This document shows positions 6,743-15,479 of a stretch of DNA of 64,000 bases, in pieces (within the stretch, counting starts at the first letter, position 1; every line of letters starts with the position of its first letter). The notes under the pieces were generated by a model. That model did no database searches and was not told the origin of the DNA. It worked only from the letters and a program-made list of their open reading frames with translations. Source of the stretch: Methylotenera sp. (GTDB lineage: Bacteria > Pseudomonadota > Gammaproteobacteria > Burkholderiales > Methylophilaceae); assembly GCF_029945705.1 (NCBI RefSeq), contig NZ_JAQSDC010000004.1, positions 1-64,000 on the forward strand. The letters are read 5' to 3'. The position numbers were made by a program, and so were the translations under genes.

Positions 6743-9388
6743 TTATAGTTTACTACTTACCCAGTCATTTACGCTGGCGAGTGCTTTAGGTAATTGACTA
6801 GCATCAGTACCGCCCGCCATTGCCATGTCTGGCTTACCGCCGCCTTTACCACCTACTTGTTGCGCTACAAAGTTAACGAGTTCGCCCGCTTTAATCTTAG
6901 CGATTAAATCAGGCGTAACACCTGCTGCCAAGCTTACTTTGCCATCGCTAACACTGGCTAAGACTATGGCTGCAGATTTTAGTTTATCTTTTAGTTTATC
7001 CATCGTTTCACGTAAGGTATTTGCATCGGCGCCTTCCAGCGTGACCGCTAATACTTTTACCCCTGAAATTTCAGTGGCTTGCGTAGCTAAGTCATCGCCT
7101 TGTGAAGAGGCTAATTTAGATTTCAAGCGCGCTAATTCTTTTTCCAATGATTTTGCATGGTCGCTTAATTGCACAACTTTGGTAGCAAGTTCGCTTGTTG
7201 GTGCTTTCAGGTCAGCTGAAAGTTGAGAAATCAGTGCTTGTTGAGCATTAATTAACTTTAGCGCACCATTGCCTGTTGCCGCCTCTAAGCGACGAACACC
7301 AGCGGCTACGCCACTTTCAGCATAAATTTTGAATAGCCCAATATCACCAGTGCGGCTCACATGCGTACCACCACATAACTCGGTGGTGCTACCAATATCT
7401 AATACGCGCACAATATCACCGTATTTCTCACCAAACAGCATCATTGCACCTGTTTTTTGTGCGGATTCAATATCCATTTCACGGGCTTGAGTTGCAGCGT
7501 TAGCTAGAATCTCAGCATTCACAATCGCCTCAACTTTGGCAATTTCATTATCGGTCATTGGTGCATTATGCAAGAAGTCAAAACGCGTTTTATCCGCATC
7601 AACCAACGAACCTTTTTGTTGTACATGCGTGCCTAATACTTCGCGGAGCGCTTTGTGCATCAAGTGGGTTGCTGAGTGATTGCGCATAATATTGGCGCGT
7701 GCAGCCAAGTCCACACTCGCTTTTAGGCTTTCACCTACACTTATTTTTCCAGTTTTTAAAATGCCATGATGACCAAAAACAGCTGCTTGGATTTTTTGCG
7801 TGTCTTCCACAGCAAAAATGCCATTTTCAGCTTTAAGTACACCGTTATCACCTACTTGACCACCAGATTCGGCATAGAAAGGCGTGTTATCTAATACCAC
7901 AACGCCTTGCTCGCCTTCTGATAGCTGATTCACGGCTACACCATCTTTGTATAATGCCAAAATCATAGCGCTAGCTTCTAACGTTTGATAACCTTTAAAG
8001 TCGGTATTCGCACCACTGTATTCAAGATTGGTCGCCATTTTGAATTTACCAGCGGCACGCGCTTGTTCTTTTTGGCGTGTCATAGCAGCGTCGAAAGCGG
8101 CGCCATCTACATTTACGTCACGCTCACGACAAATATCAGCTGTTAAATCAAGCGGGAAACCGAAAGTGTCATGCAGTTTAAAAGCTAGGTCACCATTGAA
8201 AAGGCGATTGTTCGCTTTAGACATGGTTGCAAGCTCAGTTTCTAAAATCTCCATACCGTTTTCAATGGTTTCAAAGAAGCGGTCTTCTTCCAACTTCAAC
8301 ATATCCATAATGCGCGATTGATTCGCGACAAGCTCTGGGTATGCTTCACCCATTTGTTTAACCAAATCAGGCACAAGTTTGTAGAAGAATGCTGCGCGAG
8401 CACCTAATTTATAGCCATGGCGGATAGCACGGCGAATAATGCGGCGTAGCACATAGCCACGGCCTTCATTGCCTGGAATCACGCCATCTGCGATTAAGAA
8501 GCTACAAGCGCGGATATGGTCAGCGAGTACTTTAAGTGACGGAATGCTTAAATCTGTAGTATTGGTTTCACGCGCGGCGGCGCCGATTAAGCCTTGGAAA
8601 ATATCGATTTCGTAGTTAGCATGCACATGCTGCAATACGGCTGAAATACGCTCCAACCCCATGCCTGTATCCACAGATGGTTTTGGTAGCGGGTGCATTA
8701 CCCCCGCTTCATCGCGGTTGAACTGCATGAATACGTTGTTCCAGATTTCGATGAATCGGTCGCCGTCTTCATCAGGGCTGCCTGGAGGGCCGCCAAAATG
8801 GTGGTCGCCGTGGTCGTAGAAAATTTCGGTACACGGGCCGCATGGGCCAGTGTCACCCATCATCCAGAAGTTGTCTGATGCATAACGTGCGCCTTTGTTG
8901 TCACCAATACGAATAATACGCTCGGCGGGTACGCCGATTGTGTCATGCCAAATGTTGTAGGCTTCATCATCATCTGCATAAACGGTGACGGTGAGTTTTT
9001 CTTTTGGTAGTTTGAAGACTTCTGTTAATAGCTCCCAAGCGTAAGCAATAGCGTCATCTTTAAAGTAATCGCCAAAGCTAAAGTTACCTAACATTTCAAA
9101 AAATGTGTGGTGGCGCGCGGTGTAGCCTACATTTTCAAGGTCATTATGTTTGCCGCCAGCACGTACGCATTTTTGGCTACTGGTTGCGCGAGTGTATTGG
9201 CGTTTGTCAAAACCTAAAAACACGTCTTTAAATTGGTTCATCCCCGCGTTGGTGAATAGCAAGGTAGGGTCGCCATGAGGAACTAGCGAGCTAGATACGA
9301 CGATTTGATGGCCTTTAGAGGCGAAAAAATCGAGAAACGCTTTGCGAATTTCGTTACTGCTTGGATTGTTACTTAGTTTAATTGTCAT
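6743..9388 (-). CDS. alaS: alanyl-tRNA synthetase
   Basis: A full-length 881-aa class II synthetase that charges tRNA-Ala. The N-terminal catalytic core is visible ([32 protein letters not shown]). An editing domain carries the zinc-type motifs NHSATHLMH and CGGTHV, which remove mischarged Ser and Gly. The C-terminal coiled coil and DHHA1-like domain end in the glycine-rich [18 protein letters not shown]. The ATG start gives [22 protein letters not shown], typical of the family N-terminus. It lies downstream of recA-recX across a palindromic repeat. Confidence 0.97.
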   Translation of the reverse strand: MTIKLSNNPSSNEIRKAFLDFFASKGHQIVVSSSLVPHGDPTLLFTNAGMNQFKDVFLGFDKRQYTRATSSQKCVRAGGKHNDLENVGYTARHHTFFEMLGNFSFGDYFKDDAIAYAWELLTEVFKLPKEKLTVTVYADDDEAYNIWHDTIGVPAERIIRIGDNKGARYASDNFWMMGDTGPCGPCTEIFYDHGDHHFGGPPGSPDEDGDRFIEIWNNVFMQFNRDEAGVMHPLPKPSVDTGMGLERISAVLQHVHANYEIDIFQGLIGAAARETNTTDLSIPSLKVLADHIRACSFLIADGVIPGNEGRGYVLRRIIRRAIRHGYKLGARAAFFYKLVPDLVKQMGEAYPELVANQSRIMDMLKLEEDRFFETIENGMEILETELATMSKANNRLFNGDLAFKLHDTFGFPLDLTADICRERDVNVDGAAFDAAMTRQKEQARAAGKFKMATNLEYSGANTDFKGYQTLEASAMILALYKDGVAVNQLSEGEQGVVVLDNTPFYAESGGQVGDNGVLKAENGIFAVEDTQKIQAAVFGHHGILKTGKISVGESLKASVDLAARANIMRNHSATHLMHKALREVLGTHVQQKGSLVDADKTRFDFLHNAPMTDNEIAKVEAIVNAEILANAATQAREMDIESAQKTGAMMLFGEKYGDIVRVLDIGSTTELCGGTHVSRTGDIGLFKIYAESGVAAGVRRLEAATGNGALKLINAQQALISQLSADLKAPTSELATKVVQLSDHAKSLEKELARLKSKLASSQGDDLATQATEISGVKVLAVTLEGADANTLRETMDKLKDKLKSAAIVLASVSDGKVSLAAGVTPDLIAKIKAGELVNFVAQQVGGKGGGKPDMAMAGGTDASQLPKALASVNDWVSSKL

Positions 9389-9408
9389 ATTTTCAATAAT
9401 TATTTTTT

Positions 9409-9478
9409 GTAGGAGGCACGCCCTCGTGCCGATATTGCTTTACGCATTGGTTGGTCGCGACGAGGGCGTCGCTCCTAC
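9409..9478. repeat. REP-like paired palindrome between recX and alaS
   Basis: The gap holds GTAGGAG at 9409-9415 and its complement CTCCTAC at 9472-9478. These enclose two smaller inverted units with the core GCCCTCGT/ACGAGGGC. The GTAGGAGCGAC-type head is typical of bacterial REP elements organised as inverted pairs. It can form a large hairpin between two co-directional genes and may modulate read-through from recX into alaS. Confidence 0.65.
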
Positions 9479-9481
9479 ACA

Positions 9482-9949
9482 TCAGTCTCTTAAAGTTACA
9501 TTCAACACTTTTTTAATCACATCAAAGCTAAAGCCACGGCTCTGTAAAAATCTAGCTTGTTTTGCCCAATCTTCGCGGCTGCTTGGCGTGGCCTTAAACT
9601 TTTTGCGACAAATTTCACGCGCAAAATCTAGCTCATTTATCTTTACTTCTTCAACTGCGCTAGCGATTAAATCATCCGCTACGCCTTTTTCTCGCAACTC
9701 ATTAGCGATACGTGCGCTGCCAAATTTACTTTGTCTTGCATGCACCAGCTGTTCTGTGAATCTTGCATCTGAAAGCCAACCACGCTTTTTAAAGTCATCC
9801 AGAATGGCCGAAATCTGCTCAGATGCTGGGCTTTCATCAGACTCTTCAGCAAAGGGTTTTAATTTCTGGGTGAGCTCAAAGTATGAATACTCACGCTTAC
9901 CCAGATAATCAAGCGCCCGTTGCCGTAAGCTTTTTGGTTTGAATTCGAT
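9482..9949 (-). CDS. recX: RecX regulatory protein, non-standard start
   Basis: RecX binds RecA filaments and restrains RecA activity. The frame from 9961 to 9482 encodes a protein of RecX length and composition: SLRQRALDYLGKREYSYFEL, then LDDFKKRGWLSDARFTEQLV, then FGSARIANELREKGV, then DWAKQARFLQSRGFSFDVIKKV, matching the three-helix repeats. After the in-frame stop at 9962-9964 there is no ATG, GTG or TTG until the GTG at 9745, which would delete the first repeat. I propose an ATC start at 9947-9949 (about 155 aa), preceded at a normal distance by CGAGG. A disrupted start is the alternative. Confidence 0.75.
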   Translation of the reverse strand: MEFKPKSLRQRALDYLGKREYSYFELTQKLKPFAEESDESPASEQISAILDDFKKRGWLSDARFTEQLVHARQSKFGSARIANELREKGVADDLIASAVEEVKINELDFAREICRKKFKATPSSREDWAKQARFLQSRGFSFDVIKKVLNVTLRD

Positions 9950-9980
9950 TGCGTAGCCTCGTTACAAATTCAATGAATGC

Positions 9981-11009
9981 TTAATCTTCTTCAGAACGTA
10001 CCGCAGGCATTGCATCGCTTAATGATTTCATATTGGCGCGGATTTTTGCATCAATTTCATTGGCAATGGCTGGGTTCGACCTGAGGTATTCGCGCGCATT
10101 GTCTTTACCTTGACCGATTTTTTCGCCGTTGTAGCTATACCAAGAGCCTGCTTTTTCAACCATTTTCAAGTTTGCGCCAAGCTCAATAATTTCGCCTTCA
10201 CGTGAGATGCCTTCGCCATACAGAATATCGAATTCAGCTTGTTTGAACGGCGGCGCGACTTTGTTTTTAATTACTTTTACGCGTGTTTCAGAACCAATGA
10301 CTTCATCACCTTTTTTAATCGCACCAGTACGACGAATATCTAAACGTACAGACGCGTAGAATTTAAGCGCATTACCACCAGTAGTGGTTTCTGGGTTACC
10401 GAACATCACGCCGATTTTCATACGGATTTGGTTGATGAAAATCACCATGGTATTCGTACGTTTGATGTTACCTGTGAGTTTACGCAAAGCTTGGCTCATC
10501 AAACGCGCTTGCAAGCCCATGTGTGAATCACCCATTTCGCCTTCAATTTCGGCACGTGGCGTTAAAGCTGCAACAGAGTCGATCACCACAATATCTACTG
10601 AGCCTGAACGCACCAACATATCTACGATTTCAAGTGCTTGCTCGCCAGTGTCTGGTTGAGAGATTAATAAATCAGGCACGTTTACGCCTAATTTTGCAGC
10701 ATATTGTGGATCAAGTGCATGTTCCGCATCAATAAACGCTGCTACGCCGCCAGTTTTTTGCATTTGCGCAATCACTGAAAGCGTTAATGTCGTTTTACCT
10801 GATGATTCTGGACCGTAAATTTCAATCACTCGACCGCGTGGTAAACCGCCGATACCTAAGGCAATATCAAGGCCTAATGAACCCGTTGAAACTGCTTGAA
10901 TATCATCACCAATGTCGCTATCACCCATGCGCATAATGGAGCCCTTACCAAATTGCTTTTCAATTTGTGCGAGTGCCGCGCTCAGTGCTTTGCTTTTATT
11001 ATCGTCCAT
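9981..11009 (-). CDS. recA: RecA recombinase
   Basis: A 342-aa RecA, the DNA strand-exchange ATPase that also stimulates LexA self-cleavage. The Walker A motif GPESSGKT is at residues 66-73. Further along are [28 protein letters not shown] and the loop 2 region [20 protein letters not shown]. The C-terminus is short and acidic. An ATG start gives [20 protein letters not shown]. recX follows immediately in the same direction. I could not recognise a clear LexA box in the 287-bp upstream gap. Confidence 0.97.
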   Translation of the reverse strand: MDDNKSKALSAALAQIEKQFGKGSIMRMGDSDIGDDIQAVSTGSLGLDIALGIGGLPRGRVIEIYGPESSGKTTLTLSVIAQMQKTGGVAAFIDAEHALDPQYAAKLGVNVPDLLISQPDTGEQALEIVDMLVRSGSVDIVVIDSVAALTPRAEIEGEMGDSHMGLQARLMSQALRKLTGNIKRTNTMVIFINQIRMKIGVMFGNPETTTGGNALKFYASVRLDIRRTGAIKKGDEVIGSETRVKVIKNKVAPPFKQAEFDILYGEGISREGEIIELGANLKMVEKAGSWYSYNGEKIGQGKDNAREYLRSNPAIANEIDAKIRANMKSLSDAMPAVRSEED

Positions 11010-11296
11010 GTATCGCCTTTGAATTTTGTTGCTAAGTTAATCGCATGATTATTCCATAAATTTGCCCCTAAAGTAAGGCTCTAGTGGCTTTAGATTACGA
11101 TTAAATATGAATTAAGTATTTGTAAATTATTGTTTTACTGATCAAGACCATGTATTAATTCTTGCAAATACATGAAACGCTTTAGCACAGCCAATTGTGC
11201 TTTGTGCGCTATGCAATGGCATAATGCTGCCTAGGGCGATTAACTAGAATTATCAAACTGAATAATTAAACTCTAAAAATAAATAAGGAAATTATT

Positions 11297-11908
11297 TTGC
11301 CTTCAATCTACGATTTAAAGCCACGATTCCAAGCTTTATTAAGACCTATCGTTAATGCCCTTGCTGGTGCTGGCGTCACTGCGAATCAAGTGACTATTTC
11401 GGCAGTAATTTTATCTTTTATTGGCGGGGCTTTAATTGCATGGCAGCCGCATGGTACTTGGCCTTTGCTGGTTTTGCCTTTGATATTGTTTTTGCGCATG
11501 GGTTTAAATGCGATAGATGGCATGTTGGCGCGCGAGCATGCGCAACAATCAAAATTAGGTGCGATTTTGAATGAATTGGGCGATGTGATTGCTGATGCTG
11601 CACTTTATTTGCCTTTAGCTTTGCTCCCGCACATCTGCGCAAGCTTGGCGGTGTTGCTAGTATTACTGGCAACTATTAGCGAGATGATGGGAGTGGTTGC
11701 CGTGCAGATAGGCGCTACACGTCAATATCAAGGACCTATGGGTAAAAGTGACCGTGCGTTTTGGCTCGGCGCAATCGCTCTTGTCCTGGGTGTTGGTTTT
11801 CCAGTGGGCGCGTGGGTAAATTGGCTATTGATTGTGATGCTGTTGTTGTTAGTTGTCACGATTATGAATCGCGCTAAAGGCGCATTGAAAGAAACAGCTA
11901 AAGCGTAA
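11297..11908 (+). CDS. CDP-alcohol phosphatidyltransferase, YnbA-like
   Basis: An integral membrane enzyme of 203 aa that by family would transfer a phosphatidyl group from CDP-diacylglycerol to an alcohol. The signature around residues 72-98 reads N-A-I-D-G-x2-A-R-x8-G-x3-N-x3-D. The first and third aspartates of the usual D-x2-DG-x2-AR-x8-G-x3-D-x3-D motif are asparagine. About six hydrophobic helices are visible. A TTG start follows AAGGAA at 6 nt spacing. It is the first gene of a ynbABCD-like operon. The acceptor alcohol is unknown. Confidence 0.85.
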   Translation: MPSIYDLKPRFQALLRPIVNALAGAGVTANQVTISAVILSFIGGALIAWQPHGTWPLLVLPLILFLRMGLNAIDGMLAREHAQQSKLGAILNELGDVIADAALYLPLALLPHICASLAVLLVLLATISEMMGVVAVQIGATRQYQGPMGKSDRAFWLGAIALVLGVGFPVGAWVNWLLIVMLLLLVVTIMNRAKGALKETAKA

Positions 11909-11909
11909 C

Positions 11910-12836
11910 ATGCCGATTAATTTGCAGATTGCCTTGTGGGGAGTGGTTGCTGTGCTCATCATAGGCACGCTGATTATTTGGCTTAAACGCATCTTTCGCC
12001 CAAGTGTGGCTGACCATGAACTTGGCTTGCGCATGCGCTCTTGGTGGGTGATGGCAGGGCTGTTTGTTTTAGCGATGGCCTTAAACCGCACCCTTGGCGT
12101 CTTGTTTTTCGGGCTGGTGAGCTTTCTAGCACTCAAAGAATATTTCATTATTATTCCTAGCAGAAGCGCCGATAAACGCACGTTGTTATGGGCGTACCTC
12201 GCTATTCCGCTTCAGTATTTGTGGGTTTGGCTGGGTTGGTATGGCATGTTTATCATTTTCATTCCCGTTTATATGTTTTTACTATTGCCGCTTCGCATGC
12301 TGATAGAAGGCGAAACACAAGGCTTTCTAAGAGCGTCGAGCACGCTTCATTGGGGCTTGATGACAACGGTGTTTTCACTTTCACATGCGGCGTATTTACT
12401 TGCGTTGCCTGATCAAGTGAATCCCGCAGCAAATAGCGCTAGCATGCTCTTATTTTTGGTATTTCTCACGCAATTCAACGACATCATGCAGTATGTATGG
12501 GGTAAGTTAGTGGGTGGCATCAAAGTGATTCCCAAAGTTAGTCCGAATAAAACCTTAGGTGGTTTACTCGGAGGCGTCGCAACAACGACCTTGCTGTCAT
12601 GGTTGTTAGCGCCATATTTAACGCCACTTGTTGGCTGGGAGCCGCTTGTCTCAGGCCTGTTGATTGGATTGACTGGTTTTATTGGCGATGTGAGTATTTC
12701 TGCGGTTAAACGCGATTTAGGCATCAAAGATACAGGCAGTCTGATTCCAGGTCACGGTGGTATTCTCGACCGTGTAGACAGTCTGACCTATACCGCGCCA
12801 TTGTTTTTTCATTTTGTGTATTATCTGCACTACTGA
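11910..12836 (+). CDS. phosphatidate cytidylyltransferase-like, YnbB-like
   Basis: A polytopic membrane protein of 308 aa in the CdsA family, which makes CDP-diacylglycerol from phosphatidate and CTP. The C-terminal signature is present: SAVKRDLGIKDTGSLIPGHG followed by GILDRVDSL. It starts one base after the stop of the upstream phosphatidyltransferase, so the two are tightly coupled. Supplying CDP-DAG next to the enzyme that uses it suggests a dedicated branch of lipid synthesis. A canonical cdsA would be expected elsewhere in the genome. Confidence 0.88.
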   Translation: MPINLQIALWGVVAVLIIGTLIIWLKRIFRPSVADHELGLRMRSWWVMAGLFVLAMALNRTLGVLFFGLVSFLALKEYFIIIPSRSADKRTLLWAYLAIPLQYLWVWLGWYGMFIIFIPVYMFLLLPLRMLIEGETQGFLRASSTLHWGLMTTVFSLSHAAYLLALPDQVNPAANSASMLLFLVFLTQFNDIMQYVWGKLVGGIKVIPKVSPNKTLGGLLGGVATTTLLSWLLAPYLTPLVGWEPLVSGLLIGLTGFIGDVSISAVKRDLGIKDTGSLIPGHGGILDRVDSLTYTAPLFFHFVYYLHY

Positions 12837-12839
12837 GAA

Positions 12840-12861
12840 AGGCAAATTTCTAAATTTGCCT
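12840..12861 (+). terminator. intercistronic hairpin after the YnbB-like gene
   Basis: A 10-bp perfect stem (aggcaaattt / aaatttgcct) with a two-base loop, lying just after the stop codon. No strong T-run follows, so it may be an attenuator or RNA-stability element rather than a full terminator. Confidence 0.4.
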
Positions 12862-12884
12862 ATTATAAAAAGGGAGTTAATCGT

Positions 12885-13490
12885 ATGTTGAAGAAACTAC
12901 TAGTCACCGCATGCTTGTTAATCAGTAGCACTAGCTTTGCTGCAACTGAAGAGCCTAACCATGCAATACATGAAGAGCTACGCAGCTTATTGCAAGGCGT
13001 AGAAACGGCGATTAATGCCGAGAAATATGGGGATTTAAAACAGTATTTTGATGAAAAATTAAAAATAACGACCATCAATCAAAATGTGATTTCTACGCCA
13101 GAGGGCATAGATGCTTACTTTAAAGACTGGTTTGGTAAAGGTGGCTATTTAAAGAAATTAGACATTAAGTTAATGCCAGATGCTTTAACGGAACTGTATG
13201 GTGATGCAGCAAACCCAAGCTGGGGCTTGGTTTATGGTAGTGGTGCAGAAAACTATCAACTAGTTGATGGCCGCAGTTTAGCTATGAAAACGCGTTGGAC
13301 TGCCACGGTTGTAAAAGAGGCGGATGGAAAATGGCGTATTTTGGCATTGCATATAGGTACAAACTTTTATGACAATCCGATTTTTGCGGCAGTTAAAGAT
13401 TCAACTAAATATTATGCGGCAGGTGGCTTAGTGCTAGGTTTGCTGTTGGGCGCACTTGGCATGGTGTTTTTTCGACCCAAAAAATCTTAA
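12885..13490 (+). CDS. exported NTF2-like (SnoaL/DUF4440-type) membrane-anchored protein
   Basis: A 201-aa protein of unknown role. Residues 1-20 are a signal peptide (MLKKLLVTACLLISSTSFAA). Residues about 25-165 fit an NTF2-like fold: an N-terminal helix with AINAEKYGDLKQYFDE, a central IDAYFKDWF segment and a final strand pattern DGKWRILALHIG. A C-terminal transmembrane helix (YYAAGGLVLGLLLGALGMVFF) and basic tail anchor it in the inner membrane. The ribosome binding site AGGGAG is at 12871-12876. It lies inside the ynb-like operon, so a link to envelope lipids is possible but unproven. Confidence 0.7.
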   Translation: MLKKLLVTACLLISSTSFAATEEPNHAIHEELRSLLQGVETAINAEKYGDLKQYFDEKLKITTINQNVISTPEGIDAYFKDWFGKGGYLKKLDIKLMPDALTELYGDAANPSWGLVYGSGAENYQLVDGRSLAMKTRWTATVVKEADGKWRILALHIGTNFYDNPIFAAVKDSTKYYAAGGLVLGLLLGALGMVFFRPKKS

Positions 13491-13496
13491 TTTACT

Positions 13497-13521
13497 GTCA
13501 TTCCCCCTATGCGGGAATGAC
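13497..13521. repeat. dRS3-like palindrome, copy 1
   Basis: A 25-nt inverted repeat of the form gtcattccc...gggaatgac, with a second copy at 56806-56831. It resembles the ATTCCC-N-GGGAAT repeats (dRS3) of Neisseria. A short T-rich run follows (atttttatag), so it may also act as a terminator. Confidence 0.6.
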
Positions 13522-13603
13522 GGATTTTTATAGTTTTACTCAAAACAACTTATCAAATTGATTTGTGTAACTTTCTAATTTTTAACTCAGTTTTATAAAG
13601 TGC

Positions 13604-13640
13604 TTGACACATAAAACTAAATAACTAATTATATAGTTAT
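13604..13640 (+). promoter_or_regulatory. promoter with embedded palindrome upstream of ynbC-like gene
   Basis: TTGACA at 13604-13609 and ATTATA at 13628-13633 are separated by 18 nt. The -10 lies inside the inverted repeat ATAACTA-ATTATA-TAGTTAT (13621-13640), whose 7-bp arms are perfect. The arrangement suggests a repressor site over the -10 box. The regulator is unknown. Confidence 0.55.
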
Positions 13641-13698
13641 GTTGTGGTGTGTTTTAGTTTAAACCTCCTAAGTTAAATCCTAATAAATGGAACTCCTT

Positions 13699-15474
13699 AT
13701 GATTAGAGCAGCAGAAGAGCATACTTTTACCGCGGTGGATGGTGCTGAGATTTTTTATCGTTATTGGCCGAGCCAGCAGCAGGGCGCTAATAAACGCGCA
13801 ATCATTTTGTTCCATCGTGGGCATGAACACTCTGGTCGTCAGCAAGATGTGGTAGATGGTTTAAATATGCCGGAGTACGATTGTTTTGCTTGGGATGCAC
13901 GTGGGTTAGGAAAGTCGCCTGGCGTACGTGGGTATGCCGATAATTTTGGCGTATTGGTAAAAGATGCCGATGTTTTTGCGCGACATATTTGCAGCACCTA
14001 TGGCTTTAAAATAGAAGAAATTTCTGTGATCGCACAAAGTGTGGGAGGGGTGATTGCCGCTGCTTGGGTACATGATTACGCGCCAAATATCCGTAGTTTG
14101 GTATTGGCTTCACCAGCACTTAAGGTCAAGTTATACGTACCATTTGCGCGAGCTTCTCTAGCGTTAATCCAAGCTTTAGGGATTACAAAACTAGTGCCTG
14201 CAATCGCTTTTGTGAATTCTTATGTAAAAGCAAAGTGGTTAACGCACGATGAAAAGCGCATTGAATCGTATGAAAATGACCCGCTAATCACTCGCCCGAT
14301 TGCCGTGAATATATTGCTGGAGCTTTACAGTACTGCTGAGCGTTTGGTCAAAGACGCTGCAGCCATTACCACGCCAACGCAGTTTTTAGTGTCGGGTAGT
14401 GATTGGGTGGTGCATCAACACCCAGTAAAAGATTTATATGAAAAACTAGGTGCTAGCACTAAGGAGTATCACGAATTTGAAGGCTTCTTTCACGATACAT
14501 TAGGTGAAAAAGATCGCCATTTGCCATTAACAAAGGCGCGTGAATTTATAGAGAAGCAATATTTAACGCCAGTTGTACAGCCAGATTTAATTAAAGCGGA
14601 TATTACAGGTTACACGTTTGATGAAGCCGAGCAACTTAAAAAACCTTTAGCCATTTTCAGTCTAAAAAATCTGTATTTTGCAGTCACTCGAGCAAACATT
14701 CGATTTGGCAGCAATATGTCTCATGGCCTAAAACTAGGCGTGGATACTGGCTTTGATTCAGGTAGTACGCTGGATTATGTTTACGAAAATAAAGCCCGAA
14801 GCAGAACTTTTGTTGGCGGTGCCTTAGGTGAAATTATCGATCGTACTTATCTGAATGCCATTGGTTGGCGAGGTATTAGAGTCCGCAAAGTGCATAACGA
14901 AGCTATGTTGGCTAAAGCCGCAACGATGTTGCGAGCAGCACAGAAGCCAGTGCGCATGATGGACATTGCCGCTGGGCATGGCCGTTATGTCTTAGATGCA
15001 GCGCTTGCCGTAAAAGCTGACCATGTATTAATGCGCGATTATAGCGAACTGAATGTGACCGCTGGTCGAGCAATGATTAAGCAACATGGTTTAGAGAGTA
15101 TTGCTCAGTTTGAATTGGCTGATGCGTTTGATGCGGCTTCTATTGCCGCGGTTACACCTAAGCCAACTTTGGCGATTGTGTCTGGCTTATATGAATTATT
15201 TCCTGAAAACGCCTTAATACAAACCTCATTAAAGGGTATTCATGCAGCTTTAGAGGCGGATGGATATTTGGTGTATACCAACCAGCCATGGCATCCACAG
15301 CTAGAGCTAATTGCTCGCACGCTGACTAGCCACCGTCAAAACAAAGCGTGGGTGATGCGCCGCCGCACGCAATGTGAAATGGATCAGTTGGTTGCTGCTG
15401 CCGGATTTGAAAAGATTGACCAATGGTCAGACACTTGGGGAATATTTAGTGTCTCTCTAGCAAAACGTTGCTAA
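13699..15474 (+). CDS. alpha/beta hydrolase fused to SAM-dependent methyltransferase, YnbC-like
   Basis: A two-domain protein of about 591 aa. Residues about 10-300 form an alpha/beta hydrolase of the monoacylglycerol-lipase type: HRGHEHSGR, DARGLGKSPG, the nucleophile elbow IAQSVGG with serine, and the late histidine in EGFFHDTLGE. Residues about 410-590 form a class I methyltransferase (MMDIAAGHGRYVLDAA binds SAM). This fusion is the hallmark of YnbC. The ATG at 13699 has GGA seven nt upstream; an ATG at 13687 is the alternative. The substrate is unknown; the neighbours point to a lipid. Confidence 0.85.
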   Translation: MIRAAEEHTFTAVDGAEIFYRYWPSQQQGANKRAIILFHRGHEHSGRQQDVVDGLNMPEYDCFAWDARGLGKSPGVRGYADNFGVLVKDADVFARHICSTYGFKIEEISVIAQSVGGVIAAAWVHDYAPNIRSLVLASPALKVKLYVPFARASLALIQALGITKLVPAIAFVNSYVKAKWLTHDEKRIESYENDPLITRPIAVNILLELYSTAERLVKDAAAITTPTQFLVSGSDWVVHQHPVKDLYEKLGASTKEYHEFEGFFHDTLGEKDRHLPLTKAREFIEKQYLTPVVQPDLIKADITGYTFDEAEQLKKPLAIFSLKNLYFAVTRANIRFGSNMSHGLKLGVDTGFDSGSTLDYVYENKARSRTFVGGALGEIIDRTYLNAIGWRGIRVRKVHNEAMLAKAATMLRAAQKPVRMMDIAAGHGRYVLDAALAVKADHVLMRDYSELNVTAGRAMIKQHGLESIAQFELADAFDAASIAAVTPKPTLAIVSGLYELFPENALIQTSLKGIHAALEADGYLVYTNQPWHPQLELIARTLTSHRQNKAWVMRRRTQCEMDQLVAAAGFEKIDQWSDTWGIFSVSLAKRC

Positions 15475-15479
15475 AGTTT

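Noticed and set aside
9342-9908. A 188-codon plus-strand frame opposite recX and the start of alaS
   Set aside because: It runs through the REP-like repeat and antisense to recX, and its translation has no recognisable family or start signal.
12188-12412. Plus-strand frame inside the YnbB-like gene
   Set aside because: It is out of frame with a clearly conserved CdsA-family coding sequence.
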